Positions 53,011-62,202 of a stretch of DNA of 64,000 nt are shown piece after piece. The translations under genes were made by a program, and so were the position numbers. The stretch spans positions 1,798,001 to 1,862,000 of the forward strand of contig NZ_CP012034.1 of assembly GCF_001050475.1 (NCBI RefSeq), given 5' to 3'. This DNA is from Companilactobacillus ginsenosidimutans. GTDB taxonomy: Bacteria > Bacillota > Bacilli > Lactobacillales > Lactobacillaceae. The notes under the pieces are model-generated. The model was not told the DNA's origin, searched no databases, and saw nothing but the letters and a program-made list of their open reading frames with translations. Every line of letters begins with the position of its first letter. Position 1 is the stretch's first letter.

Positions 53011-55002
53011 TTAAATTTTGAGTGAATCTGGTAAATACATTTCATCACTTACAGCTGTCTTGATAGCACTGACGCTAATATCGCGGTCTGTTGTGTTTTC
53101 AATTGAGTGTAAGTCGCGTTCATATTGAACGAAGATGTTGTTAATTAGTGGTTCCTTATGTAGAAGCGCCTTGATACGGCCAATATTACTGTGAGCACTC
53201 TCAACGAAGGTAATAAGGTCGGTCTTTTCTTGATCACGTGAAGCGGCGACTGCTTTGTAAAGTAGGTCAGTACTGCTTCCGACGAAGACGAGTTCTGATT
53301 GACCAGCATAAAGACTGTTGATCCACCATGTAACGAATTCTTCTTTCTTGTCGAAATCTTGAGTCAATAGACCTGATCCATCGAAGACTTGGAAGTCGTT
53401 GGCAACGCCTGACTCGTAGTTAATTGTAATAACAATTGAGCCATCAGTGCGATAGAAGTTTTCTTCGTCTAACTTTTGATCTTTGTTGAAAATTTGTGCT
53501 GATGAAAGGATGCCATCAGTGTTATAAATGTTAGTCTTAACAATCTTGGAATTCTTGAAGTAGTTGATACGATCAATTTGGTCATTGAAGTATTCAACGG
53601 TCATCATAAGATTTCCACTTTGGTCGTAAATCAAAGTATTGTGAGTCTTAACATCAGTTCTTGTTACCCAATCATTTGATTCGGGAATTGTAACTTGTTT
53701 TGTTGAAGGATTATCTGATTGTTGCATGTTTTCGAACAAGTTAATAACATCAGGACGCTCGATATTCATAGATTTAGTGTATCCGTCAATGATATCTGAG
53801 AAGTGATTATTATAGAAAGAAGTTACCAATGTGACTGTTGTATCCATCTTTCTTTCAAGATAGTTAACGATGTCAAAGTAATCAGTTTCTTGTTGTTCTT
53901 TATCAACTGAATCAGATAGAACAAGATATTGTTTTGTGGGTTCAAGATAGACTTCACGAACTAAGTAAGCAGCGTGGAAGACATCCTTGATGTACTTATC
54001 AACATAATTAATGTTGTCAGTAACATTTTTAACTTGGATTTTGAGACCATCAATATCATTCTTGTTGCTCTTACTAGATGCTTCAAGTTGATTAATCATA
54101 CTTGTTCTTTGCGAACGATTATTCTTAATAGTAGATTCAATTTGATTAATCTTAGTTTTGAGTAGGGCGATAGTACTGGAAATTTCGTTAATGTTGATAT
54201 TAACGTCATTCAAGTCTTTCTTGTCGTTGCCAAGAACGGATTGAGCTTCGGCCAATTCAGCTGTAATCTTTTCACGATTCTTGTAGATTTTTTCGACTTG
54301 AGTCTTTTGCTTCTCCATTAAGACCATCATCTTTTGAAGATCAGTCTCATTTTTGATTGCTGCAGATAAGTCGGTTTCTTCTTTTTGATTCTTGTCGAGT
54401 TCAGCTTGCTTCTTATCGAGAATCTTGTCGTTCTTTTCAATACTTGTAGCTAAACTCTTTTGTTGTTCCTTATACTTGTAAAGTAATTCATTTTGATGTT
54501 TTTGGTCAGCACGAATACCAGCAAGACGTTCTTTCTCCTTGCCGTCATCGTCATTTTTATTCTTTTCAATGTTGTCTTGAACAGCTTTTTCGTTTGCTAA
54601 AATATCGTTAAGCTGTTTGTTTAATTTGTTGAGCTTACCTTGATAGTCGTCACGCTCGCTGAATAAGTTTAACTTCAGTCTTCCGCGGAGTTGGGCATAC
54701 TCGTGCGATAAATTATTCATGCTTTTTTCAATTTTCACACGTTGATCATGAACAGAAACTACAGCGTTATTTCCATTGGATGTTTCAGATACTTCAGGGG
54801 CATGAATCGTTTGGGTAGTTTTTTCATTATTTTCGCTTTGAGTAGTCTCTTTTTTAGGTTCTGAGGTTGGCTTTTTTGGTTCAGCTTTTTGATTGTTGGT
54901 AATATTTGATTTGTTTTCGGTTGGGTTAGATTGGGCGTGAGCGTTGGTATCACGGGCATTTTGCTCCGTAACATCTTTACGTAATCTACTAAATAATTTC
55001 AC
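53011..55002 (-). CDS. Large coiled-coil protein of the glycosyltransferase operon
   Basis: 663 residues from GTG 55002 (GGGGGGT upstream). After a polar N-terminal tail (about 20-85, Asn/Thr/Lys/Glu-rich) comes a long coiled coil (about 100-330, for example KIEKSMNNLSHEYAQLRG and NDILANEKAVQDNIEKN). The last 300 residues form a distinct domain with hairpin repeats such as NTLIYDQSGNLMMTVEYF and NIYNTDGILSSAQIF, and ending FVQYERDLHSIENT. These Y-D-x-x-G-x-L repeats recall the non-catalytic part of TagE/GtfA-like transferases. No signal peptide or catalytic motif. First gene of the operon; probably an organiser or regulator. Confidence 0.75.
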   Translation of the reverse strand: MKLFSRLRKDVTEQNARDTNAHAQSNPTENKSNITNNQKAEPKKPTSEPKKETTQSENNEKTTQTIHAPEVSETSNGNNAVVSVHDQRVKIEKSMNNLSHEYAQLRGRLKLNLFSERDDYQGKLNKLNKQLNDILANEKAVQDNIEKNKNDDDGKEKERLAGIRADQKHQNELLYKYKEQQKSLATSIEKNDKILDKKQAELDKNQKEETDLSAAIKNETDLQKMMVLMEKQKTQVEKIYKNREKITAELAEAQSVLGNDKKDLNDVNININEISSTIALLKTKINQIESTIKNNRSQRTSMINQLEASSKSNKNDIDGLKIQVKNVTDNINYVDKYIKDVFHAAYLVREVYLEPTKQYLVLSDSVDKEQQETDYFDIVNYLERKMDTTVTLVTSFYNNHFSDIIDGYTKSMNIERPDVINLFENMQQSDNPSTKQVTIPESNDWVTRTDVKTHNTLIYDQSGNLMMTVEYFNDQIDRINYFKNSKIVKTNIYNTDGILSSAQIFNKDQKLDEENFYRTDGSIVITINYESGVANDFQVFDGSGLLTQDFDKKEEFVTWWINSLYAGQSELVFVGSSTDLLYKAVAASRDQEKTDLITFVESAHSNIGRIKALLHKEPLINNIFVQYERDLHSIENTTDRDISVSAIKTAVSDEMYLPDSLKI

Positions 55003-55042
55003 GAATGAAATACCCCCCAAAAAGACTTATAATAGTTATTAC

Positions 55043-55071
55043 AGAGTATCATTATTTTAAAATAGTGTCAA
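55043..55071 (-). promoter_or_regulatory. Promoter of the coiled-coil/glycosyltransferase operon
   Basis: Minus strand TTGACA (55066-55071) and TACTCT (55043-55048), 17 bp apart, about 40 bases before the GTG start. Confidence 0.65.
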
Positions 55072-55127
55072 AGCAAGCCACGAGCCGATTTGACGGACTC
55101 TAGTATATGTTTGTAAGGAGATTTACG

Positions 55128-56327
55128 ATGAAGATAATGTCTATAAATGCAGGTAGCTCTACTTTGAAATGGAAACTTTTCGAGATGCCTGAGAAAACCG
55201 AAATTGCCTCCGGAATGATTGACCGTCTTGGCTCACCAAAAGCCGTTTTCAAATTAAAATATAACGGCAAGAAAACTGAACGTGAAGAAGCTATCGAATC
55301 CAATGAAATAGCCGTGCTTTCGATTTTAAGTGCGCTAAAAGATGCAAGTATCATTGACCATTTCGAAGATATTACCGCATTTGGGCATCGTGTCGTTGCC
55401 GGTGGAGAACACTTCAAGAAGTCAGAAATCGTTACTGACGAAAATTTAAACATGATACAAGAATTGGCCGAATATGCTCCGCTACATAATAAGGTCGAAG
55501 CATATTATATCAGCGTTTTTAAAAAATTGGTTCCAAAAGCAATCCAAGTCGCAGTATTTGATACATCATTTTTCTCACAAATTCCAGAAGTTAATTATTT
55601 GTACAGTATTCCAATGGATTACTACAAGAACTTCAAGGCTCGCCGCTATGGAGCTCACGGAACTAGCCACAGATATATCGCCCAACGATTGAACGAAATC
55701 GTGCCAGGTGGAATCGAAGACAAGAACGTCATCGTCCTTCACTTAGGTAGTGGTGCATCAATTTCCGCAATCAAGAACGGCAAAGCTTTCGACATCTCAA
55801 TGGGCTTCACACCACTGGCCGGAATCACAATGAGCAGTAGAAGTGGAGACCTAGATGTTTCCGTAATCCCATACCTTATGAAAAAATTAGGCTTGACGGA
55901 CGTTGAAGACATGGTTGACATCTTGAATAATAAATCAGGATTACTCGGATTATCCGGAATCTCCGCCGATATGAGAGATATCGAGGATGCAGCCGCAAAT
56001 GACAACGACAAGCGTGCTCAATTGTCACTAGATATTTATCGTAATCGTATTATTAAATACGTTGGTTCATACATTGCCGAAATGGGTGGCGTTGATGTTA
56101 TTGCATTTACCGCTGGTGTTGGTGAGAACAGTCCTGAGGTTCGTGAGGATATCTTGAATGGAATTAGTTACATGGGTACAAAAGTAGACACAGAAAGCAA
56201 CCATAGCCGAGGTAAGGAAGTTAAGATTACTACCGACGACTCAAAAATAGCTGCATATGCTGTGCCTACAAATGAGGAACTTATGATTGCTCAAGATACT
56301 TATCACTTTGCTCAATTATTGAACTAG
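55128..56327 (+). CDS. ackA: Acetate kinase
   Basis: 399 residues, standard length. IMSINAGSSTLKWKLF at the N-terminus, GHRVVAGGEHF, RRYGAHGTSHRY, HLGSGASISAI, and AFTAGVGENSPEVRE are the ASKHA acetate kinase signatures. Converts acetyl phosphate and ADP to acetate and ATP. ATG 55128 with AAGGAGA upstream; the frame is open from 55107. Its stop TAG shares the palindrome CTAG with the stop of convergent menA. Confidence 0.96.
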   Translation: MKIMSINAGSSTLKWKLFEMPEKTEIASGMIDRLGSPKAVFKLKYNGKKTEREEAIESNEIAVLSILSALKDASIIDHFEDITAFGHRVVAGGEHFKKSEIVTDENLNMIQELAEYAPLHNKVEAYYISVFKKLVPKAIQVAVFDTSFFSQIPEVNYLYSIPMDYYKNFKARRYGAHGTSHRYIAQRLNEIVPGGIEDKNVIVLHLGSGASISAIKNGKAFDISMGFTPLAGITMSSRSGDLDVSVIPYLMKKLGLTDVEDMVDILNNKSGLLGLSGISADMRDIEDAAANDNDKRAQLSLDIYRNRIIKYVGSYIAEMGGVDVIAFTAGVGENSPEVREDILNGISYMGTKVDTESNHSRGKEVKITTDDSKIAAYAVPTNEELMIAQDTYHFAQLLN

Positions 56328-57238
56328 AAGTTAATCAAAGCTCCAATAAAGAACGTAACAACTTCAGATAAAGTAATAATGAACAAATTTTTTATAATTA
56401 GAGGGAACGTTTCCTTCTTAATAGGATTGTGACTGAATTGACGAGTGTTTTTATAGATGATCGGTGTGATCAATAATAACAAGTACATCGTCTTTGGGAG
56501 CAGTCCTATAATTATGGAACAAATTAGTGCAAGATAGCCCAAAACGTACAATGAATTCAAAATGAATAGGCTGTTTTCTTTGCGAAGGTAGTAAACTAAC
56601 GTTTTTCTACCAAGTGTCTTATCTTCAGCTTCGTCAGCAATGTTGTTAGCTAACAATAAATTAGATATGGCAAAACATGTCAATAATGACGATAATAAGA
56701 TGTCACCATAAAATTTGAAATCGAAAATAACACCAGGTGCATCGTGTACATTGATGTAAATGGCAATTAGATAGATTACAAATCCCATGGTGAATCCGGC
56801 AAAGAATTCGCCGAGAGGTCCACGGTTGATAGGTTTTGGTCCACCAGCATAGAGGAATCCAACTGCAAATGAGAACAAGCCCATAAATAGCAGTGGTAGA
56901 CCTGTTTGGTATACAATGTAAAGGCCGATTATTGCGGCGATTAAACTAAAGGTGAAGTCGATCCATCCAATCATATGAATGTTAAGATGATTGACGCCAA
57001 TTACGTTAGTTTCACGACGAAAACTTTCTACACCGGTAGCGTTTTTATAATCCCAATAATTATCATTGATATCTACGGCCATATTGAACAAGAACATGGC
57101 GATGAAGAATAGTACGAGGTTCAGCAAACTAATGGAATGCCAATGGTAGTACGCGTATAATGTTCCCATTAGAAATGGGAAGACACTTGCCGTTTTGGCT
57201 TTTATTTCGACTAGTTCGAAAAATACTGAGGGTTTCAC
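56324..57238 (-). CDS. menA: UbiA-family prenyltransferase, probably MenA
   Basis: 304 residues, about eight membrane segments. The two Asp-rich motifs are DINDNYWDYKN (about 56-66) and NNIADEAEDKTLGRKT (about 202-217). In this family MenA attaches a polyprenyl chain to 1,4-dihydroxy-2-naphthoate, forming demethylmenaquinone. The divergent polyprenyl diphosphate synthase 85 bases away would supply the chain. Lactobacilli often lack the rest of the menaquinone pathway and use an external naphthoate precursor. Overlaps the ackA end by four bases. Confidence 0.9.
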   Translation of the reverse strand: MKPSVFFELVEIKAKTASVFPFLMGTLYAYYHWHSISLLNLVLFFIAMFLFNMAVDINDNYWDYKNATGVESFRRETNVIGVNHLNIHMIGWIDFTFSLIAAIIGLYIVYQTGLPLLFMGLFSFAVGFLYAGGPKPINRGPLGEFFAGFTMGFVIYLIAIYINVHDAPGVIFDFKFYGDILLSSLLTCFAISNLLLANNIADEAEDKTLGRKTLVYYLRKENSLFILNSLYVLGYLALICSIIIGLLPKTMYLLLLITPIIYKNTRQFSHNPIKKETFPLIIKNLFIITLSEVVTFFIGALINF

Positions 57239-57323
57239 AAAATCAGTCCTTTTTGTTTGATAACATATATTATAGAATTAATTTAACTTACAAGACAAGT
57301 AACATAGGTAGAGAGGGAATTAG

Positions 57324-58295
57324 ATGGCAAATTCTATTTGGAAAGAATATCCAGCTATGGGGAAGCGAATAGATCGCACGACGGAATTTATTCACAAAAG
57401 CTTGGACATGCGCAACGAAGCGATTGCAAAGATGATCAAGGACCTTACATCTGGAGGGAAGATGTTGAGGCCAGCATTCTTCTTAATCTTTAGCAGCTTT
57501 GGACCTGATAAAAAAACAGATAAAGAATTAATACCACTAGCAGCCTCCCTCGAGTTGCTTCACGTAGCGACTTTGATTCATGATGACGTCATTGATGACT
57601 CACCATTGCGCCGTTCAAAGCCAACAGTTCACACAAAATACGGCAAACGTAATGCAATTTACGCGGGTGATTACATGTTCACGCTGTATTTCGAAACAAT
57701 ATCGAGATACTTGCCACAGCAGTCTCAAATTTTGACGAATGCCTTAAGTATGAAGAAAATTTTGATTGGCGAGTTAGATCAACTGCTAATCAACTTCAAC
57801 GTCGATGCTACTGCAAAAATGTATTTCCGTGAAGTAGCTGGTAAGACGGCTGAATTGTTTAGCTTGAGTACGATGATGGGTGCAACTATCTCCGGCGGCG
57901 ATCACGAGTTGATTGCTAGATCGAAGAACATCGGTCATGAAATAGGGATGGCCTTCCAAATTATCGATGATATTCTTGATTTCGGTGACAGTAGAGATAC
58001 TGGAAAACCAAATTTTGAAGATTTACGTAACGGCGTTTACTCATTACCTTACATTTTAGGGTTACAAGATAAGAATGCAGAGTTGATTTCAGTATTGTCT
58101 AAAAACGAGTTAAACAACGATGATATTAACGAAGCAGCACGCATTGTCGTAGATAATGGTTATCTTGATCAAGCCAAGGGTATCGCAAGAACTTACAGCA
58201 AGCATGCGTTGAAACGCATTGCCAAGTTACCAAGAGGCAAGAATAAAACAGCTTTGAACAAAATTGTTGAAGAGTTAATGGACAGAATTGAGTGA
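57324..58295 (+). CDS. Polyprenyl diphosphate synthase (heptaprenyl type, catalytic subunit)
   Basis: 323 residues, all-helical isoprenyl synthase. First Asp-rich motif DDVIDD (87-92) and second DDILD (215-219), with GGKMLRP (44-50) near the N-terminus. Elongates farnesyl-type precursors to a C30-C40 chain; the fifth residue before the first Asp motif (L/A region HVATLIHDD) fits medium or long chains. Divergent from menA, so chain synthesis for (demethyl)menaquinone is the obvious role. Followed by element D2 and a terminator. Confidence 0.92.
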   Translation: MANSIWKEYPAMGKRIDRTTEFIHKSLDMRNEAIAKMIKDLTSGGKMLRPAFFLIFSSFGPDKKTDKELIPLAASLELLHVATLIHDDVIDDSPLRRSKPTVHTKYGKRNAIYAGDYMFTLYFETISRYLPQQSQILTNALSMKKILIGELDQLLINFNVDATAKMYFREVAGKTAELFSLSTMMGATISGGDHELIARSKNIGHEIGMAFQIIDDILDFGDSRDTGKPNFEDLRNGVYSLPYILGLQDKNAELISVLSKNELNNDDINEAARIVVDNGYLDQAKGIARTYSKHALKRIAKLPRGKNKTALNKIVEELMDRIE

Positions 58296-58303
58296 AGCTT
58301 GCC

Positions 58304-58466
58304 GTGCCGATTCCGAAACAAAATCGATTCTGGCCTGGAACGTACTGGGCACAATTTGGAGCCATTCCTAGTGCAGAATGTCTCCAAACTTGGCCTTTGA
58401 GTAAGCTGGGATAGTTCCCCAGCTAACACAAACTTCAGCACTGAGGCCAAATCGATTTTGTTTCTC
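58304..58466 (+). ncRNA. Structured 3'-UTR element, family D copy 2
   Basis: Main stem GAAACAAAATCGATT-TGGCC (from 58315) with GGCCAAATCGATTTTGTTTC (58445-58464). TGGAACGTA, a hairpin around TTTGGAGCCATT..AATGTCTCCAAA, a second hairpin AGCTGGG/CCCAGCT and CACTGAGG are in the same order as in D1 and D3. Nine bases after the polyprenyl synthase stop and before the terminator at 58551-58587. Confidence 0.78.
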
Positions 58467-58550
58467 CATCTAAAAATAGTCTCTGTTAGCCTTAGGTAGA
58501 AAGTATTAAATAATATTATTCGCAAAAAAAGTAAAATGTAAAATTCTTAA

Positions 58551-58587
58551 TTCGAAAACAAGCTTTGTGTTTTCGAATTTTTTTGCG
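58551..58587 (+). terminator. Terminator after element D2
   Basis: ATTCGAAAACA and TGTTTTCGAAT-type arms followed by seven T. Closes the polyprenyl synthase transcript. The next 260 bases (58588-58848) are AT-rich and hold no gene that I can support. Confidence 0.8.
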
Positions 58588-58848
58588 TCCAATTATTAAT
58601 ATGAACGGCAAAGGGAAATTTTTAAAGTGTTTGTCCGATATAAATATTTGCATTAATAAATAAATTTAATGTGTTTCAACGCTAGTTTAATAACTGATAA
58701 ATGAAAGGATTTTTACACGTATACATTTAATATACAACGTTTTGGTATCTTTCAAGTTAAAGAAGTTGACTGAAAATTTACAATATTAGGGATGTTTTTC
58801 AGTAATTTATGAAATTGAACAATCATTTAAGCTTGGGAGGGCAGAGTG

Positions 58849-58953
58849 ATGTGTAAGTATTCTTATTTTATCCTTTATAGCGGCGTTACACAATACTATT
58901 TAATTCAACCTTTATCTAGGAATCCGAAAAATAGGTTCGGGGGTTGTGGCTAA
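58849..58953 (+). CDS. Small ORF of 34 codons, coupled to hisJ
   Basis: Begins MCKYSYFILYSGVTQYYLIQ and ends with NRFGGCG. An excellent GGGAGG ribosome site lies eight bases upstream of ATG 58849, better than that of the downstream gene. Its TAA directly abuts the hisJ ATG, so it may couple translation to hisJ. It is rich in Tyr (five) and has no His, so a His-codon attenuator is excluded. No family known to me. Could be a leader peptide or a small protein. Confidence 0.55.
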   Translation: MCKYSYFILYSGVTQYYLIQPLSRNPKNRFGGCG

Positions 58954-59838
58954 ATGTTATCACATCAAGAATTTCAGGAGATCTGTTGTAACTACTGGAA
59001 TGGTCACACTCATACTGAATTTTGTCCGCACGGTTCTCATGAAGATACTGAGGACTTCATCAGGCAAGCCATTAATGCTGGGTTTAAAACCTATTCAATT
59101 ACCGAGCATTTTCCAATGCCTCCACAATTTTATAGGATGGCCGATGGCAGTAAGCATGCAATTGACACTGCAGCAATGGATTATTCGGAGCTGCAAGCAT
59201 ATTTTGAAAAAATGGAATATTTGAAAGCAAAGTATGCGGATCAAATCAGAATTTTAGTTGGATTTGAATTTGATTATATTGATGGATGTCAGGAGTGGAC
59301 TCGCAGTAAGTTGGAAGAATTTGGCGACAAAATAGATGACGCAATATTGTCAGTTCATTTTCTACCAACGGATGGTGGCTTGCGTTCAGTTGATGACAAC
59401 TATGAAGATTTTTGTGATGGGGTTTTGCGGTATTACAAGACTCCGGTCGGGGTTGCCAACAAGTATTTATCGACTGTTCTTGATGCGGTCAAGTGGAGCT
59501 GTGATGATAAACCTGCTAGATATGGACATATAACGTTATATCGAAAATGGAGAAAACAGTTTAAATCTGATACAGCATGGTCGGATACAACGACTGACCA
59601 TTTGATTGATAAAATTTTAAAACACGTTGCCAAGAAAAATGAGATGCTCGACTGTAATATGTCAGGCTTGGCCAAGTTTAGTCAATGTGAGTCGTCACCA
59701 TATGTGTCGATTATTGAAAAGGCTGCTGATAGAGGGATCAAGTTGATTTATGGATCGGATGCACACGAGACAAGCAATGTTGACCAAGGGCTAAACGAGT
59801 ATTTGGTCCAAAAATTATGTAAATGTGGGAGAGTTTGA
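58954..59838 (+). CDS. hisJ: HisJ-type histidinol-phosphatase (PHP domain)
   Basis: 294 residues. PHP-domain motifs: NGHTHTEFCPHG (His pair near 18-20), TEHFPMP, VGFEFDY, and the closing GSDAHE, giving the multi-metal centre. The inner DAILSVHFL fits the HisJ subgroup, which removes phosphate from histidinol phosphate. No other his genes are in the window, so a different phosphoester substrate is possible. The stop overlaps the metallophosphoesterase start (TGATG). Confidence 0.88.
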   Translation: MLSHQEFQEICCNYWNGHTHTEFCPHGSHEDTEDFIRQAINAGFKTYSITEHFPMPPQFYRMADGSKHAIDTAAMDYSELQAYFEKMEYLKAKYADQIRILVGFEFDYIDGCQEWTRSKLEEFGDKIDDAILSVHFLPTDGGLRSVDDNYEDFCDGVLRYYKTPVGVANKYLSTVLDAVKWSCDDKPARYGHITLYRKWRKQFKSDTAWSDTTTDHLIDKILKHVAKKNEMLDCNMSGLAKFSQCESSPYVSIIEKAADRGIKLIYGSDAHETSNVDQGLNEYLVQKLCKCGRV

Positions 59839-60722
59839 TGGAATTAACAGCACACGATGGAAGGCCGTTTCGAATTTGCCAATTAACTGATATACACCTG
59901 GGTTCATACCCCTTTGGTGAATCGGATTTGAAAACACTTAGCTCCCTACGCAAGCTATTTACACAAAAGAAGTTTCATTTAATTATGATTACAGGGGATA
60001 TCATTTGGGGAAACAACAATTCAACCGCCAAGGAAAGCCTCTCCGTTTTCTACGATTTTCTGAACTCTTTGAAAACTCCGGTCGCTATTACTTATGGTAA
60101 TCATGATGTGGAGGGTCCATTAAAGCGCAGTGATATGCGTTCCATGGAGAAAAAGCTTGAATTCTTTGCGGACCGACACAACAATTTTTTGAATAACAAT
60201 CGTGAGAGTTACACTTTAGAGATAAATGATCGAGATACCGGTGAATTACAAAATGTGGTCTATGTTTGGGATAGTGGCTCTTATACACATTGGCCAAAAT
60301 TGGATGAGTATGCTGCTATTGAGCCTGAACAAATTCAATGGTTCTTGAATTTGCCTTATGCGCGTTCGATTGAAAATCATGATGTTGGTTTTATGCATAT
60401 TCCAATTCCTGAATATCGTATGGCTGTTAAAAATATAACTTCTGGTCAATTTGGAGAAGATATTTGTGCGCCGAAGATTAATTCTGGACTGTTTTACGCG
60501 TTGCTTAGGAGAAAGAATGTGAAGGCAATTTTTGCAGGTCATGATCATGATAATAACTTTTCTAGTAGTTTAGATGGAATCGAATTAAACTACGGTAACA
60601 CAACTGGGTATAACTGTTACGGATCTATTCCACGAGGTTGTGTTGAAATTAATTTATATGAAGATCGCATTGAAAAATTTGTGATAACGTTTGAATCCAT
60701 GGAAGAAATCACAAGGGTCTAG
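59838..60722 (+). CDS. Calcineurin-like metallophosphoesterase
   Basis: 294 residues from ATG 59838. The full motif set is present: QLTDIHLG, ITGDIIWGNNN, YGNHDVEG, MHIPIPEY and AGHDHDNNF, coordinating a two-metal centre. Similar to the Dcr2/YkuE-like phosphohydrolases without a membrane segment. Substrate unknown. Translationally coupled to hisJ; the two phosphatases may act on one small-molecule phosphate pathway, which is inference. No terminator I trust lies between it and the VOC gene. Confidence 0.9.
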   Translation: MELTAHDGRPFRICQLTDIHLGSYPFGESDLKTLSSLRKLFTQKKFHLIMITGDIIWGNNNSTAKESLSVFYDFLNSLKTPVAITYGNHDVEGPLKRSDMRSMEKKLEFFADRHNNFLNNNRESYTLEINDRDTGELQNVVYVWDSGSYTHWPKLDEYAAIEPEQIQWFLNLPYARSIENHDVGFMHIPIPEYRMAVKNITSGQFGEDICAPKINSGLFYALLRRKNVKAIFAGHDHDNNFSSSLDGIELNYGNTTGYNCYGSIPRGCVEINLYEDRIEKFVITFESMEEITRV

Positions 60723-60785
60723 CACAATGTTTTACGTCAAATGTGATAGAATTTGTCCAAAAGCCTTTACGGGAGCATGATAATT

Positions 60786-61181
60786 ATGAAATCTATCACA
60801 CCATTCTTGGTTTACAATGGCACGGCTGAAGCTGCCATGAAATATTACGAACAATGCATTAGAAATGCAACTATTACTAGAATAGACAAGTACACACAGA
60901 CTGATCAATACGGTGATGATGGGAAAGTTATGATTGGCGTTATGACGATAGCCGGTGAAAAAGTACAATTTATCGATATGAAACATGACAAGCCTGCCCC
61001 ACCAATGAGTTGGTCAAATAATTTGATGCTGGAATGCAGCACTATTGATGAATTTGAGCAGGCATTCAAAGGACTAGCTGATGGCGGAAAAGTTTATACA
61101 GGTCCAATTTCCGACAGTCGCTGGTCTAAGATTTCCTGGATTACAGACAAATTTGGTCTTACATGGCAATTAATCTTATAA
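60786..61181 (+). CDS. VOC family protein (PhnB-like)
   Basis: 131 residues, one glyoxalase/bleomycin-resistance fold: ITPFLVYNGTAEAAMKYYEQC at the start and SKISWITDKFGLTWQLIL at the end match PhnB/YjdN-type VOC proteins (3-demethylubiquinone methyltransferase-like, by annotation only). ATG 60786 is used; ATG 60777 is too close to GGGAG. Function unknown. Ends at a bidirectional terminator. Confidence 0.9.
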   Translation: MKSITPFLVYNGTAEAAMKYYEQCIRNATITRIDKYTQTDQYGDDGKVMIGVMTIAGEKVQFIDMKHDKPAPPMSWSNNLMLECSTIDEFEQAFKGLADGGKVYTGPISDSRWSKISWITDKFGLTWQLIL

Positions 61182-61221
61182 AAAAGATGAGGATACATAT
61201 AATATGTATCTTCATCTTTTT
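61181..61221. terminator. Bidirectional terminator
   Basis: AAAAAGATGA-GATACATAT and its complement, with A and T flanks; it overlaps the last codons of the minus-strand MerR gene. Confidence 0.86.
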
Positions 61222-61943
61222 GTTTTAGTATCATCAAAAACTTCAACACAATAATTCTGCTGTCCACAGTTAGGACAAACTAGTTTTCTAGCACGAAGAT
61301 TATGTTTAGCCCAGAAAGCTTTCCAAAAACGAGGTTTAAATTCGTAATTACAATTAGGGCAGATATAGTTAGTTTCCTCAAAATAATATTTGGATAAGAT
61401 TCCAGCGCATATTAGAACTAATATCATACCAATGGTAAATGGAATCCATTTACCAGTCATAAATCCGTAAATCAGAGAGCCAATTTCGACTACGTCTATT
61501 AACAATCCAAATAGAAGCATATTGCGATGAACTTTCCATAATGATTTCTTGTTAGTCATAATTCTGTCGATGTCATCGATATTTTTTATGGTCACATTAT
61601 CTAAGTCAGACAAATTACGTTTCATATTTTCAATGGATTTAAGCTGTGACTGAGAATCAGCAACTTGCTGCTTCAAACGTTTTTCCTGCTCATCGAGCAT
61701 CAGCTTGAGAATCGAACTAGTATTGGGACTATTCAAAATTTCCTTAATAGCCTCAAGACTAAGCCCCATACCCTTCAAAAGCAAAATCAACTTAAGCCGT
61801 TTCCAGTCATCGTCGTTATAAATCCTACGACCACTCTCAGTCTTACTAGAAGGATACAACAGATCCTTCTTATCATAATATTGAAGCGTTCGAACCGAAA
61901 TATTACTAAGCTTAGCCAATTCTCCAGTAGTAAATTGTGACAT
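61212..61943 (-). CDS. MerR-type regulator anchored in the membrane, with zinc ribbon
   Basis: 243 residues from ATG 61943 (AGGAGG eight bases upstream). N-terminal MerR domain: FTTGELAKLSNISVRTLQYYD, SGRRIYNDDDW, then a coiled coil (about 85-135, with DEQEKRLKQQVADSQSQL). Two membrane segments (NMLLFGLLIDVVEIGSLIYGF and WIPFTIGMILVLICAGIL) follow. The C-terminus has CPNCNYEF and CPNCGQQNYC, probably a zinc ribbon. A DNA-binding domain tethered to the membrane with a metal-binding tail suggests direct signalling. Target genes unknown; it is monocistronic. Confidence 0.85.
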   Translation of the reverse strand: MSQFTTGELAKLSNISVRTLQYYDKKDLLYPSSKTESGRRIYNDDDWKRLKLILLLKGMGLSLEAIKEILNSPNTSSILKLMLDEQEKRLKQQVADSQSQLKSIENMKRNLSDLDNVTIKNIDDIDRIMTNKKSLWKVHRNMLLFGLLIDVVEIGSLIYGFMTGKWIPFTIGMILVLICAGILSKYYFEETNYICPNCNYEFKPRFWKAFWAKHNLRARKLVCPNCGQQNYCVEVFDDTKTKR

Positions 61944-62013
61944 CAACTTCACCTCCTAACCAAGTTATAACTCATTACCCAACGTCGTCATCAAGCCCTT
62001 CCTCAATTATAAA

Positions 62014-62054
62014 GTAAAAAAATACGGATACGACTATAAAGTCATATCCGTATT
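62014..62054 (-). terminator. Terminator after element D3
   Basis: AATACGGATA-GACT and AGTC-TATCCGTATT arms, with seven T on the minus strand. It would end the cydC transcript after element D3. The stretch 62055-62202 shows nothing else. Confidence 0.8.
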
Positions 62055-62202
62055 AAGGTTATTGATAGTAACTTTAATTAGATAAATTAAATGTTTGTTT
62101 GTTGTAAATAAATATTTATAACAGGGGGATGGATTGAGATTGAAATACTATCCCACCAATTAACATTTATATAATAAAAAAATATAAACTGCAATCTATC
62201 TA

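Noticed and set aside
58849..58953. Small ORF as a histidine attenuator leader
   Set aside because: It contains no His codon, and no competing terminator hairpin lies before hisJ.
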